DNA of 64,000 bases from positions 682,001 to 746,000 of the forward strand of contig NZ_BCUT01000001.1 in assembly GCF_001591365.1 (NCBI RefSeq), written 5' to 3'. Source of the DNA: Variovorax paradoxus NBRC 15149 (GTDB lineage: Bacteria > Pseudomonadota > Gammaproteobacteria > Burkholderiales > Burkholderiaceae_C). A program made the translations under genes and the position numbers. This document shows, in pieces, positions 16,202 to 25,155 of this stretch (positions are counted from its first letter, which is position 1; each line of letters opens with the position of its first letter). The notes beneath the pieces were generated by a model. The model was not told the DNA's origin. It worked only from the letters and a program-made list of their open reading frames with translations, and searched no databases.

Positions 16202-17920
16202 TCAGCCCCGCGCCTGCGCCGCCCGAGTGATCGACGCGAGCGTGCCGCGCGTGGTGATCACCTCCGGGTCCAGCGGGATCTCGATCAGCGTGCCCGTATC
16301 GGCCGCCAGCGCGCGCAGCAGCGCGGCCTCGAACTGCGCGGTTTCGGTCACGCGCTCGGCCGCGTAGCCGTAGGCCCGCGCGAGGCCGCAGAAGTCGGGG
16401 TTGCGCAGCGCGGTGCCGCTTTCGCGCTCGGGGTACTCGCGCTCCTGGTGCATGCGGATGGTGCCGAACATGCCGTTGTTCAGCAGCACGATGATGCTCT
16501 TGCCTCCGTGCTGCGCAGCGCTCGCGAGCTCTTGCCCGGTCATCAGGAAATCGCCGTCGCCCGCGATCGTGAAGGCCACGCGCCCCGTTGTCAGGTTGGC
16601 CGCAATGCCCGCCGGCACGCCGTAGCCCATCGCGCCGCTGGTGGGTGCCAGCTGCGTCTTGTGGCCCTTTGCGAGGCCGTGGTAGCGGAAGTAGCGGTGC
16701 ACCCAGCTCGCGAAGTTGCCGGCGCCGTTGGTGATGGCCGCGTCCGGCGGCAGGTGCTTTTGCAACAGCGCGACCACTGCGGCCATGTCGATGGGGCCGC
16801 GCGGCGTTTCGGCCGGCATGCCGGCGAGCGGCTGCGGCTCGAGGTTCGCCTCGTAGTCCGCATGGGCCTGCAACGTCCATTCTTCCCACGGCAGCGTGGG
16901 CGGTGCGCTCAGCACCTCGAGGCTGCGCGCGGCGGCGCTCATGCCGGCGTTGATGGCCAGGTCGGCCTGGTAGACGCGGTTGAGTTCCTCGGCACTGGCG
17001 TGGATGTGCACCAGCTTTTGTTGGGCCTTCGGCGCCTCGAGCAGCGTGTAGCCGCCGGTGGTCATCTCGCCAAGGCGCGGGCCGATGGCGAGGATCAGGT
17101 CCGCGTCCTTCACGCGCTGTGCGAGCTTCGGATTGATGGCGATGCCGACGTCGCCCGCATACAGCGGATGGTGGTTGTCGAAAGTGTCCTGGAAGCGGAA
17201 GGCATTGGCCACCGGCAGCCGCCAGTTCTCGGCAAAGCGCTGCAGCGCCTGCGCGGCCTGCGCCGTCCAGCCGCCGCCGCCCGCAATCACCAGCGGCCGC
17301 TCGGACTTCAGCAGCAGCTCGCGCAGCGTGCGCAGCGCGCCCGGGTCGCTCCAGGGCTGCACCGCCTCCACGCGCCTGAGCGGCCGCGCGGTGGTCTGTG
17401 TGCGCAGCATGTCCTCGGGCAGCACCAGCACCACCGGCCCCGGACGGCCGTTCATCGCGGTGGCGAAGGCGCGCGCCACGTATTCGGGAATGCGGTCGGC
17501 GTCGTCGATGCGCTCCACGCGCTTGGCAAAGCCCTTGGTGCAGGGTCCGAAGAAGCTGCCGTAGTCGACCTCCTGGAAAGCCTCGCGGTCGCGGAAGTCG
17601 CTGCCGACGTCGCCGACGAACAGCACCATCGGCGTCGAATCCTGGAACGCTGTGTGCACGCCGATCGATGCGTTGGTGGCGCCCGGCCCGCGCGTCACGA
17701 AGCACACGCCCGGGCGCCCCGTGAGCTTGCCGTGCGCCTCGGCCATGAAGGCCGCGCCGCCCTCCTGCCGGTTGACGATGAAGCGGGCCCGCTCGCGGTA
17801 GGCATGAAAGCCGTCCAGCACCGCCAGGAAGCTCTCGCCGGGTACGCCGAACGCGATCTCCATGTCCTGCTCGACCAGGCATTCGACGATCAGGTGGCCG
17901 GCGGGTTGTGATGTACTCAT
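16202..17920 (-). CDS. ThDP-dependent enzyme of the acetolactate synthase/benzoylformate decarboxylase superfamily
   Basis: 572 residues in the usual three domains: PYR (residues 1-170, catalytic Glu likely in VNRQEGGAAFMAEAHG), a central domain (about 185-330) and a PP domain with the ThDP/Mg motif GDGDFLMTGQELAS ending in LLNN. These enzymes decarboxylate or ligate 2-keto acids. It is not the IlvB of amino-acid synthesis by context (no ilvH). It is divergent from a TetR regulator with a palindrome between them (17987-18007) that recurs in front of the neighbouring catabolic operon, so it probably belongs to the same regulon. The substrate is unknown. Confidence 0.88.
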   Translation of the reverse strand: MSTSQPAGHLIVECLVEQDMEIAFGVPGESFLAVLDGFHAYRERARFIVNRQEGGAAFMAEAHGKLTGRPGVCFVTRGPGATNASIGVHTAFQDSTPMVLFVGDVGSDFRDREAFQEVDYGSFFGPCTKGFAKRVERIDDADRIPEYVARAFATAMNGRPGPVVLVLPEDMLRTQTTARPLRRVEAVQPWSDPGALRTLRELLLKSERPLVIAGGGGWTAQAAQALQRFAENWRLPVANAFRFQDTFDNHHPLYAGDVGIAINPKLAQRVKDADLILAIGPRLGEMTTGGYTLLEAPKAQQKLVHIHASAEELNRVYQADLAINAGMSAAARSLEVLSAPPTLPWEEWTLQAHADYEANLEPQPLAGMPAETPRGPIDMAAVVALLQKHLPPDAAITNGAGNFASWVHRYFRYHGLAKGHKTQLAPTSGAMGYGVPAGIAANLTTGRVAFTIAGDGDFLMTGQELASAAQHGGKSIIVLLNNGMFGTIRMHQEREYPERESGTALRNPDFCGLARAYGYAAERVTETAQFEAALLRALAADTGTLIEIPLDPEVITTRGTLASITRAAQARG

Positions 17921-17986
17921 GGGAAGTCGAACCTCAGCTGCAATGTCTCCGGCAATTATGTGCGCCCGCCTCCAACGCCTTGCGTT

Positions 17987-18007
17987 AATTCACCAATTGG
18001 TTAAATT
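17987..18007. promoter_or_regulatory. TetR operator candidate 1, divergent region
   Basis: A near-palindrome with left arm AATTCACC, centre AATT and right arm GGTTAAATT, lying six bases ahead of the tetR start and 66 bases ahead of the ThDP gene. It matches the site at 18764-18783 (shared AATTCAC, then ATTGGT). Autoregulation is likely. Confidence 0.65.
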
Positions 18008-18013
18008 CGCGCC

Positions 18014-18670
18014 ATGAAGGCCCCCAAGGATTCCTCGCCCGAAACGGCCGAGCCGCGTTCGCGCGATGCCGACCGCTCGCAACTCGCCATCCTTGCGTCG
18101 GCGCGCGACGAGTTTGCCCAGCGGGGACTCGCCGGCGCACGCATGGACAGCATCGCCGAGCGCGCAGGCCTGAACAAGCGCCTCATCTACTACTACTTCG
18201 GCAGCAAGGACGACCTGTTCCTGGCGGTGCTCGAGCGCACCTACGCCGACATCCGCGAGGCCGAGCAGCGGCTGCACCTGGACGAGATCGACCCGGTCGA
18301 GGCGATCCGCCAGCTGGTCTCCTTCACCTGGCACTACTACCTGGAGCACCCCGAGTTCATCACGCTGCTGAACAGCGAGAACCTGCATTGCGCGGCGCAC
18401 CTCAAGCGCTCCGAACGCATCCAGGAGATGAACTCGCCGCTGGTGCAGCTGCTGGACACGGTGCTCGAGCGCGGCCGGCGCGACAAGCTGTTCCGCGCCG
18501 GCGTGGACCCGGTGCAGCTGTACATCTCGATCGCGTCGCTGTGCTACTTCTATCTCTCGAACAACCACACGCTCTCGGCGATCTTCGGCCGTGACCTGCG
18601 CGCGCCCAAGGCCATGGCCCAGCGCCTGTCGCACATGACCGACCTCGTGCTGGGCTACGTGCTGCACTGA
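18014..18670 (+). CDS. TetR-family regulator
   Basis: 218 residues. An N-terminal helix-turn-helix (about residues 20-70) contains RMDSIAERAGLNKRLIYYYF, the standard TetR recognition helix. The C-terminal ligand-binding part resembles the TetR_C_6/AcrR type. It sits between the divergent ThDP gene and the long catabolic operon, and both flanks carry the same palindrome, so it is the probable repressor of both. The inducer is presumably a substrate or intermediate of the pathway. The ATG at 18014 lies almost inside the operator, with no strong ribosome binding site. Confidence 0.9.
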   Translation: MKAPKDSSPETAEPRSRDADRSQLAILASARDEFAQRGLAGARMDSIAERAGLNKRLIYYYFGSKDDLFLAVLERTYADIREAEQRLHLDEIDPVEAIRQLVSFTWHYYLEHPEFITLLNSENLHCAAHLKRSERIQEMNSPLVQLLDTVLERGRRDKLFRAGVDPVQLYISIASLCYFYLSNNHTLSAIFGRDLRAPKAMAQRLSHMTDLVLGYVLH

Positions 18671-18729
18671 GCCCGCGGGCCCCTGCGGCCTCTCCAGACC
18701 TCCTTCGGGTATTCACTAGGCAGCGGCGG

Positions 18730-18783
18730 TTGACGCTGCGGCGCAGCCCTTCCTAAAATCGCTAATTCACTTATTGGTGAATT
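18730..18783 (+). promoter_or_regulatory. Promoter and TetR operator candidate 2 of the catabolic operon
   Basis: A -35 hexamer TTGACG (18730-18735), an 18-base spacer and a -10 hexamer TAAAAT (18754-18759) precede a perfect palindrome, arms AATTCAC and GTGAATT with a 6-base centre TTATTG (18764-18783). The operator covers the expected transcription start, the usual arrangement for repression. Confidence 0.7.
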
Positions 18784-18827
18784 GATCGATTCAAGACAGC
18801 GGCCCCACCGCGCGGAGACAACCGACC

Positions 18828-19811
18828 ATGAAGCAACTCGCACGCACCACCGCCCTTGCGGCGCTCACCTGCCTGGGCGCACTGCTGCCCGGCCTCGCAT
18901 CCGCGCAGAACGGCTATCCCAGCAAGCCGATCCGCGTGATCGTGCCGTTTGCGGCCGGCAGCACCACCGACATCATTGCCCGCGCCATTGCCGACAAGAT
19001 GAGCCAGAGCATGGGCCAGACGCTGGTCATCGACAACCGCGGCGGCGCGAGCGGCACCATCGGCCAGCAGGCAGTGGCCACGGCCGCGCCGGACGGCTAC
19101 ACGGTCATGATCCACTCGTCGTCGCACACGGTGAGCCCCTCCACCTTCGCCAAGCTGCCGTTCGACACGGTGGGCGACTTCGCCGGCATCACGCCGATCT
19201 CGTCGCTGCCCAACGCGCTGGTGATCTCGCCGGCGAAGAACATCAAGACGCTGCCGCAGCTTCTGGCCGCCGCACGCGCCAAGCCCGGGAGCATGAACTT
19301 CGCATCGGCCGGCCAGGGCAGCGCCACGCACCTGAACGCCGAGAAGTTCAAGATGGCCGCGAAGATAGACGCAACCAACATTCCCTTCAAGGGATCGGGC
19401 GAGGCCGTCACCGAGGTGCTCTCGGGCCGCGTCGACTACTACTTCTCGCCCATCGCGCCGGTGATCGGCCAGATCAAGGAGGGCCAGCTGCTCGCGCTCG
19501 CCGTCGGCTCGCCCAAGCGCGCCGCCGCCCTGCCCGACGTGCCCACCACCAGCGAGGCCGGCGTGCCCGGCTCGGAGTTCAATTTCTGGATCGGGATGAT
19601 GGCGCCGGCCAAGACGCCGCGCGACATCGTCCACCGCCTGCACGACGAAGTGGCAAAGGCGCTGGCCACGCCCGAGGTGAAGGAGCGCTTTCTCAAGCTG
19701 GGCGCCGATGCCTGGACGCTCAAGCCCGAGCAGTTCGACGCCTACATCAAGGACGAGATCGCGAGCAATGCCCAGCTCGTGAAGGCCGCGGGCCTGTCGG
19801 TCCAGCAGTAG
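18828..19811 (+). CDS. Bug-family (TctC-type) periplasmic binding protein
   Basis: 327 residues with a signal peptide (KQLARTTALAALTCLGALL, cleavage near ASA-QN). The mature protein has the Bug signature: YPSKPIRVIVPFAAGSTTDI, then a GGASGTIG loop and a C-terminal lobe. It is a periplasmic receptor for organic acids or related solutes. It is the first gene after the TetR-controlled promoter, 45 bases beyond the operator. No tctAB transporter genes follow; an unrelated ABC transporter does. It may therefore act as a sensor or scavenger for the same compound. Confidence 0.92.
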   Translation: MKQLARTTALAALTCLGALLPGLASAQNGYPSKPIRVIVPFAAGSTTDIIARAIADKMSQSMGQTLVIDNRGGASGTIGQQAVATAAPDGYTVMIHSSSHTVSPSTFAKLPFDTVGDFAGITPISSLPNALVISPAKNIKTLPQLLAAARAKPGSMNFASAGQGSATHLNAEKFKMAAKIDATNIPFKGSGEAVTEVLSGRVDYYFSPIAPVIGQIKEGQLLALAVGSPKRAAALPDVPTTSEAGVPGSEFNFWIGMMAPAKTPRDIVHRLHDEVAKALATPEVKERFLKLGADAWTLKPEQFDAYIKDEIASNAQLVKAAGLSVQQ

Positions 19812-19844
19812 CAAGCCTCCGTCGACAAGCCCCGGGTCGTCTTC

Positions 19845-20618
19845 ATGCTCCGCAAGCTCCTGCTTTCTCCGGCCCTGCGCCCGTTCCTCTTGATCCTGCT
19901 GCTGCTGGTGCTGTGGGACGTGGCGATCCGGCTCTTCAGGATTCCGGCCTACCTGATTCCACCGCCGTGGGAAGTGGTGAAGCAGCTCGTGGCCGAATGG
20001 CCGCGCCTGTTGGCCGAGAGCTGGAAGACCACGCTCGCCACGCTCGGCGGCTTCGGCCTGACGATCTTGATCGGCATACCGATTGCGATGGTCATCGCCT
20101 ACTCGCGGCTGGTCGAGTCGTACGTGTACCCGCTGCTGGTGTTCTCGCAGAGCATTCCCAAGGTGGCGATTGCGCCTCTCTTCGTGGTGTGGTTCGGCTT
20201 CGGCATCTTTCCGAAGGTGATCAGTGCGTTCCTGCTGGGTTTCTTTCCGGTGGTGGTGTCGACGGTGATGGGCTTCAAGTCGGTCGAGCCCGACATGCTC
20301 GACCTGGCCCGCTCGATGGGCGCGAGCCGGCTGCAGACCTTCTTCAAGATCAGCCTGCCGCAGGCCATGCCCGCGATCTTCAGCGGCCTGAAGGTGTCGG
20401 TGACGCTGGCCGTGGTGGGTGCGGTGGTCGGCGAGTTCGTCGGCTCCAACTCGGGCATCGGCTACGTGCTGCAGGTGGCCAACGGCAACTTCGACCTGCC
20501 CCTGATGTTTGCCGCGCTCGTGGTGCTGTCGAGCATCGGCGTGATTCTTTTCGTCGCGGTCGACATCGTCGAGCGCGTGATGATTCCGTGGCATGCCTCG
20601 CAGCGCCACGCGAACTGA
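19845..20618 (+). CDS. ABC transporter permease, NitT/TauT type
   Basis: 257 residues with about six membrane helices and the BPD_transp_1 EAA-loop region (ASRLQTFFKISLPQAMPAIF). It resembles SsuC/TauC, the inner-membrane subunit of importers for sulphonates, nitrate, aromatic acids or pyrimidine precursors. It forms a complete transporter with the next two genes (binding protein and ATPase). It starts 33 bases after the Bug gene. Substrate unknown. Confidence 0.92.
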   Translation: MLRKLLLSPALRPFLLILLLLVLWDVAIRLFRIPAYLIPPPWEVVKQLVAEWPRLLAESWKTTLATLGGFGLTILIGIPIAMVIAYSRLVESYVYPLLVFSQSIPKVAIAPLFVVWFGFGIFPKVISAFLLGFFPVVVSTVMGFKSVEPDMLDLARSMGASRLQTFFKISLPQAMPAIFSGLKVSVTLAVVGAVVGEFVGSNSGIGYVLQVANGNFDLPLMFAALVVLSSIGVILFVAVDIVERVMIPWHASQRHAN

Positions 20619-20662
20619 GTTCCTTTCTTCGTCATACCCAGAAAACTCCAGGAGACAACGTC

Positions 20663-21676
20663 ATGAAGAAACTGCTTCCCTCGCTGCTCGCCATCTCGGT
20701 CCTTGCCGCGCTCGCCAGCTTTGCCATCGCTCCCGCACATGCGCAGGCCGACAAGCCCAAGGACAAGGTCACGCTGATGCTCAACTGGTACCTGTACAGC
20801 GAGCATGCGCCCTTCTTCCTCGGCAGGGAAAAGGGCTTCTACGCCGACGAGGGCATCGAGCTGGAGATCCAGGAAGGCCGCGGCTCCGCCGTCACGGCGC
20901 AGGCGGTGGCCGCGAAGTCGGCGACCTTCGGCTACATCGACGTCACGACCATGATCAAGGCCGCCGCCAAGGGCGCGCCGCTGAAGTCGACCGGCGTGCT
21001 GTTCCAGGTGAGCCCGATGTCGGTCATGGGCTTCAGCGAGAAGAACATCAAGGCGCCCAAGGACATCATCGGCAAGACCGTGGCCGTCACGCCGGGCGAC
21101 TCGATGTCGCAGATGTGGCCTCTTTTCCTCAAGGTCAACAACATCAAGCCCGAGCAGGTGAAGATCGTCTCGGGCGATGGCCAGACCAAGCTCAATGCGG
21201 TGATCAACGGCCAGGCCGACCTGCTGCTGGGCTACGTGATGGACCAGGCCATCAAGCTGCAGGACGCCACCGGCAAGCCCGTGACGCCGATCCGCTTTGC
21301 CGACTCGGGCGTGAACCAGATCAGCTCCGGCATCATCGCCAACAAGAACCTGCTGGCCGAGAACCCCGACCTCGTGAAGCGCTTCATGCGCGCATCGACC
21401 AAGGCCGCCGAAGCCGCCGAGAAGAGCCCCGAAGCCGCGGTCGACGCCATGCTCAAGGCCAACCCGAAGGCCGGCGTGCGCGACACGCTGATCGTGGGCA
21501 TGAAGCAGAGCGTGGCGCTCTACCACACGAAGGAAACGGCCAACCAGCGCCCGTTCCGCGTGGCGATGAAGAACGTGAACGACTCGCTCGACCTGCTGGT
21601 GCAGTACGGCGGCATGGACGCCTCGACGCGCGGCAAGCCGGAAGACTACGTCACCCTCGACTTTCTCCCGAACTGA
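20663..21676 (+). CDS. ABC transporter substrate-binding protein, NMT1/THI5-like
   Basis: 337 residues. A signal peptide (residues 1-25, ending AHAQA) precedes an NMT1-type receptor: LMLNWYLYSEHAPFFLGREK, KGFYADEGIELEIQEGRG, and a type II periplasmic fold. These proteins bind pyrimidines, sulphonates, riboflavin or aromatic acids. AGGAG lies 8 bases before the ATG. A second, unrelated receptor (the Bug protein) is encoded two genes upstream, an unusual pairing. Confidence 0.92.
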   Translation: MKKLLPSLLAISVLAALASFAIAPAHAQADKPKDKVTLMLNWYLYSEHAPFFLGREKGFYADEGIELEIQEGRGSAVTAQAVAAKSATFGYIDVTTMIKAAAKGAPLKSTGVLFQVSPMSVMGFSEKNIKAPKDIIGKTVAVTPGDSMSQMWPLFLKVNNIKPEQVKIVSGDGQTKLNAVINGQADLLLGYVMDQAIKLQDATGKPVTPIRFADSGVNQISSGIIANKNLLAENPDLVKRFMRASTKAAEAAEKSPEAAVDAMLKANPKAGVRDTLIVGMKQSVALYHTKETANQRPFRVAMKNVNDSLDLLVQYGGMDASTRGKPEDYVTLDFLPN

Positions 21677-21723
21677 TCTTTCGTCCGCGCGCCCGCTCGC
21701 TGTTGCCACCCCTCACGCACTCC

Positions 21724-22503
21724 ATGTCCCAAGCCAACCTGATCGAAGCGCGCGGCGTCGCCAAAACCTACCAGAGCAAGGACGGCCCGGTCGAGTCGCT
21801 GAAGCCGCTCGACTTTGCCATCCGTGAAGGCGAGTTCGTCTCGGTCGTCGGCCCTTCGGGCTGCGGCAAGAGCACGCTGCTCAAGATGGTGGCCGGCCTG
21901 CTGCCGATCAGCGGCGGCGAGCTCACGCTGGCGGGCAAGCCGATCAAGGGGCCGCAGAAGGACGTGGGCATCGTGTTCCAGAGCGCGGTGCTGCTGCCCT
22001 GGCGCAGTGTGCAGGACAACATCCTGCTGCAGGCCGAGATGCGCCACCTGCCCAAGGCCGCCTCCGAGGCCCGGGCGCGCGAGCTGATGGAGATGGCGGG
22101 CCTCAAGGGCTTCGAGGGCAAGTACCCCTGGCAGCTTTCGGGCGGCATGCAGCAGCGCGCGTCGATCTGCCGCGCGCTGCTGCACGACCCCTCGGTGCTG
22201 CTGATGGACGAACCCTTCGGCGCGCTCGACGCGATGACGCGCGAGAAGATGAACCTGGAGCTGCAGCGCATCTGGATGGCCTCCAGGAAAACCGTGATGC
22301 TGATCACGCACAGCATCCCCGAGGCGATCTTTCTCTCGGACCGCGTGATCGTGATGAGCGAGCGCCCCGGCTCGATCGCCGCGGTCTACGACATCGACCT
22401 GCCGCGCCCGCGCACGCTCGACGTCATGGCCTCGGCCGAGTTCGGCGCCTACACCAAAGAGGTGCGCGCGCACTTTTTCTCGCAGGGCATCCTGGACCAC
22501 TGA
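21724..22503 (+). CDS. ABC transporter ATP-binding protein
   Basis: 259 residues. Walker A GPSGCGKST (about residue 50), Q-loop FQSAVLLPWRSV, signature LSGGMQQRASICRALLHDP, Walker B LLMDEPFGALD and the switch His in ITHSIPEA are all intact. It energises import through the preceding permease and receptor. The start codon at 21724 follows a short gap with no strong ribosome binding site; translational coupling is possible. Confidence 0.95.
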   Translation: MSQANLIEARGVAKTYQSKDGPVESLKPLDFAIREGEFVSVVGPSGCGKSTLLKMVAGLLPISGGELTLAGKPIKGPQKDVGIVFQSAVLLPWRSVQDNILLQAEMRHLPKAASEARARELMEMAGLKGFEGKYPWQLSGGMQQRASICRALLHDPSVLLMDEPFGALDAMTREKMNLELQRIWMASRKTVMLITHSIPEAIFLSDRVIVMSERPGSIAAVYDIDLPRPRTLDVMASAEFGAYTKEVRAHFFSQGILDH

Positions 22504-22512
22504 GCCGCACCC

Positions 22513-23943
22513 ATGGACGCGCCCCGTTTCCACGTCGAGGAGATCCGGTTTGCCGAGCGCGACGTCGCGCTCAGGCTGCCGTTCCGCTTTGGCGCCGCCA
22601 CCGTCACGGCCTGCCCGCAGGTCTACGTGCGGGCGCGCATCCGCTTCGAGAACGGCCGAACGGCCGAGGGTTGCGCAGCCGAGATGATGGTGCCCAAGTG
22701 GTTCGACAAGAACCCGGCGCTCACCAACGAGCAGAACTTCGAGCAGCTTCGCTTTGCGCTGCGCGATGCGCGCGAAGCCTATCTGGCCGAGGACGAAGCG
22801 CAGACCGCCTGGACGCACTTCGCATCGAACTACGCCGCGCTGCAGGCCCGCGCGAAAGCCAAGGGCCTGCAGGCGCTGGTGGCGAGCTACGGCCCCGCGC
22901 TGATCGACCGCGCGCTGATGGATGCGCTGTGCCTGCACACGGGCCAGAGCTTTGCCGCGGCGATGAGCGCCAACCTGTGCGGCATTGATGTTGCCGGCAG
23001 CGGGCTGGCCGACGATCTCGCGGGCTTCGGCATGTCCGGCTTCCTGGCCGGCCGATCGCCGCGCAAGAGCATCGCGGCGCGCCACACGGTCGGCCTGGCC
23101 GATGCCATCGACGACAGCGACCCGCTGCCCGATGCGCCGGCCGACGGCCTGCCCACCACGCTGGCCGCGGCGGTGCAACGCTACGGGCTCACGCATTTCA
23201 AGCTCAAGCTCTGCGGCCACACGGCGCAGGACATCGCGCGCCTGGAACGCATCGCCCGCGTGATCGACGGCCACGCGCAGCTCGTGACGCTCGACGGCAA
23301 CGAGCAGTACGCCGATGCCGGCGACTTCGCCGTCTTCCTCGACCGCATGCTGTCGACGCCCGTGCTGTGGAGGCTCGCGCAGAAGACGGCCTTCGTCGAA
23401 CAGCCGATCCGCCGCGACGCCGCCCTGCGGCGCGACGTGGCGGCGCTGGGCAAGCGCATTCCCCTGCTCATCGATGAATCCGACGCCATGCTCGATGCCT
23501 TCGTGCAGGCCCGTGCGCTGGGCTACACCGGCGTGTCGAGCAAGAGCTGCAAGGGCTTCTACAAGTCGGTGGTCAATGCGGCGCGCTGCGTGCACTGGAA
23601 TGCTTCTGAGAAAGCGGACCGCTATTTCCTGTCCGGCGAAGACCTGACCATGCAGGCCGGCATCGGCGTGCAGCAGGACCTCGCGCTGGTCGGCTGGCTC
23701 GGCCTCTCGCATGTCGAGCGCAACGGACACCATTACGTCAACGGCCTTGCGGCCGTGCCCGAGGCGGAGCAGCAGGCCTTGCTGAAGCTGCATCCCGGCC
23801 TCTACGAACCGAGCGACGGCGCCGTGCGCCTCGCCATCTGCGGCGGACAGCTAGCCCTGTCGCCGCTCGCCACCGCGCCCGGCTTTGCCACCGGCAAGCC
23901 CGGCGCCGGCATCTCGTGGGACGCCATGCGTTCCGTCTATTGA
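22513..23943 (+). CDS. Enolase-superfamily enzyme (mandelate racemase-like)
   Basis: 476 residues, longer than the usual 370-420. The capping domain is N-terminal (to about residue 190). The barrel has THFKLKLCG (a KxK-like catalytic strand), then metal-ligand candidates in LDGNEQY, FVEQPIRRD and LIDESD, and SSKSCKGFYKS at the end. The family abstracts a proton alpha to a carboxylate, most often to dehydrate acid sugars or to racemise or cycloisomerise. The lengthened barrel and the KSCKGFYK segment do not match a subgroup I can name. It starts nine bases after the ABC ATPase, so it is co-translated with the transporter. Confidence 0.82.
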   Translation: MDAPRFHVEEIRFAERDVALRLPFRFGAATVTACPQVYVRARIRFENGRTAEGCAAEMMVPKWFDKNPALTNEQNFEQLRFALRDAREAYLAEDEAQTAWTHFASNYAALQARAKAKGLQALVASYGPALIDRALMDALCLHTGQSFAAAMSANLCGIDVAGSGLADDLAGFGMSGFLAGRSPRKSIAARHTVGLADAIDDSDPLPDAPADGLPTTLAAAVQRYGLTHFKLKLCGHTAQDIARLERIARVIDGHAQLVTLDGNEQYADAGDFAVFLDRMLSTPVLWRLAQKTAFVEQPIRRDAALRRDVAALGKRIPLLIDESDAMLDAFVQARALGYTGVSSKSCKGFYKSVVNAARCVHWNASEKADRYFLSGEDLTMQAGIGVQQDLALVGWLGLSHVERNGHHYVNGLAAVPEAEQQALLKLHPGLYEPSDGAVRLAICGGQLALSPLATAPGFATGKPGAGISWDAMRSVY

Positions 23944-23975
23944 AGCACCTCTCTCGCATCCCAAGGAAGAAAACG

Positions 23976-25139
23976 ATGGCCACCCAACGACTCGGAATCA
24001 TCATGCACGGCGTCACCGGCCGCATGGGCATGAACCAGCATTTGATCCGCTCCATCTGCGCGATCCGCGCCCAAGGCGGCGTCACGCTGTCGAACGGCGA
24101 CAAGGTGATGCCCGACCCGATCCTCATCGGCCGCAACGCCGAGAAGATGGAAGCGCTCGCCAAGGCCCACAACATCGCGCGCTGGGGCACCGACCTGGAC
24201 GCGGCGCTCGCCAACAACGACGACACGATCTTCTTCGACGCCGGCACCACGCAGATGCGCCCGACGCTGCTGGCCAAGGCGATCCGCGCCGGCAAGCATG
24301 TGTACTGCGAAAAGCCCATCGCCACCAATCTCAATGAGGCCGTCGAGATCGCGCGCCTGGCCGAAGGCTCGGGCCTGAAGCACGGCGCGGTGCAGGACAA
24401 GCTGTTCCTCCCGGGCCTGCGCAAGCTCGACATGCTGCGCCGCGCGGGCTTCTTCGGCCGCATGCTCAGCGTGCGCCTGGAGTTCGGCTACTGGGTGTTC
24501 GAGGGCGACCTGCAGCCGATCCAGCGTCCGAGCTGGAACTACCGCAAGGAAGACGGCGGCGGCATGATCCTGGACATGATGTGCCACTGGCGCTACGTGC
24601 TGGACAACCTGTTCGGCGAAGTGAAGTCTGTGTCGTGCATCGGCGCCACGCACATCCCCAGGCGCTGGGACGAAGCCGGCAAGCCGTATGAAGCCACCGC
24701 CGACGACGCGGCCTACGCCACCTGCGAGCTCACGGGCCACAACGGCGAGCCGGTGATCGCGCAGATCAACATGAGCTGGGCCACGCGCGTGCGCCGCGAC
24801 GACCTCGTGACCTTCCACGTCGACGGCACCGACGGTTCGGCCGTGGCGGGCCTGTCGAGTTGCCGCGCCCAGTCGCGCGTGGCCACGCCGCGGCCGGTGT
24901 GGAACCCGGACGAGAAGCAGATGATGAATTTCTTCGACCAGTGGCAGGAGATTCCGGATTCGCAGGTCTACGACAACGGCTTCAAGATCCAGTGGGAGCA
25001 CTTCATCCGCCACGTGGTGGAGAACGAGCCCTACAAGTGGACCTTGCCCGAAGGCGCCAAGGGCGTGCAATTGGTCGAGGCTGCGCTCGAATCGTGGAAG
25101 GACCGCCGCTGGGTCGACGTGCCTGCGCTGAAGGTCTGA
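23976..25139 (+). CDS. Gfo/Idh/MocA-family oxidoreductase
   Basis: 387 residues. A Rossmann fold starts GIIMHGVTGRMG, and the family motif EKPIATN follows YC near residue 112. A C-terminal alpha/beta domain starts with GAVQDKLFLPGLRKL. Enzymes of this family oxidise or reduce sugars, inositols and related polyols with NAD(P). AAGGAAG lies 8 bases before the ATG. By context it is likely a dehydrogenase acting before or after the enolase-superfamily enzyme. Confidence 0.9.
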   Translation: MATQRLGIIMHGVTGRMGMNQHLIRSICAIRAQGGVTLSNGDKVMPDPILIGRNAEKMEALAKAHNIARWGTDLDAALANNDDTIFFDAGTTQMRPTLLAKAIRAGKHVYCEKPIATNLNEAVEIARLAEGSGLKHGAVQDKLFLPGLRKLDMLRRAGFFGRMLSVRLEFGYWVFEGDLQPIQRPSWNYRKEDGGGMILDMMCHWRYVLDNLFGEVKSVSCIGATHIPRRWDEAGKPYEATADDAAYATCELTGHNGEPVIAQINMSWATRVRRDDLVTFHVDGTDGSAVAGLSSCRAQSRVATPRPVWNPDEKQMMNFFDQWQEIPDSQVYDNGFKIQWEHFIRHVVENEPYKWTLPEGAKGVQLVEAALESWKDRRWVDVPALKV

Positions 25140-25155
25140 AGAAGAAGCACAAGCC

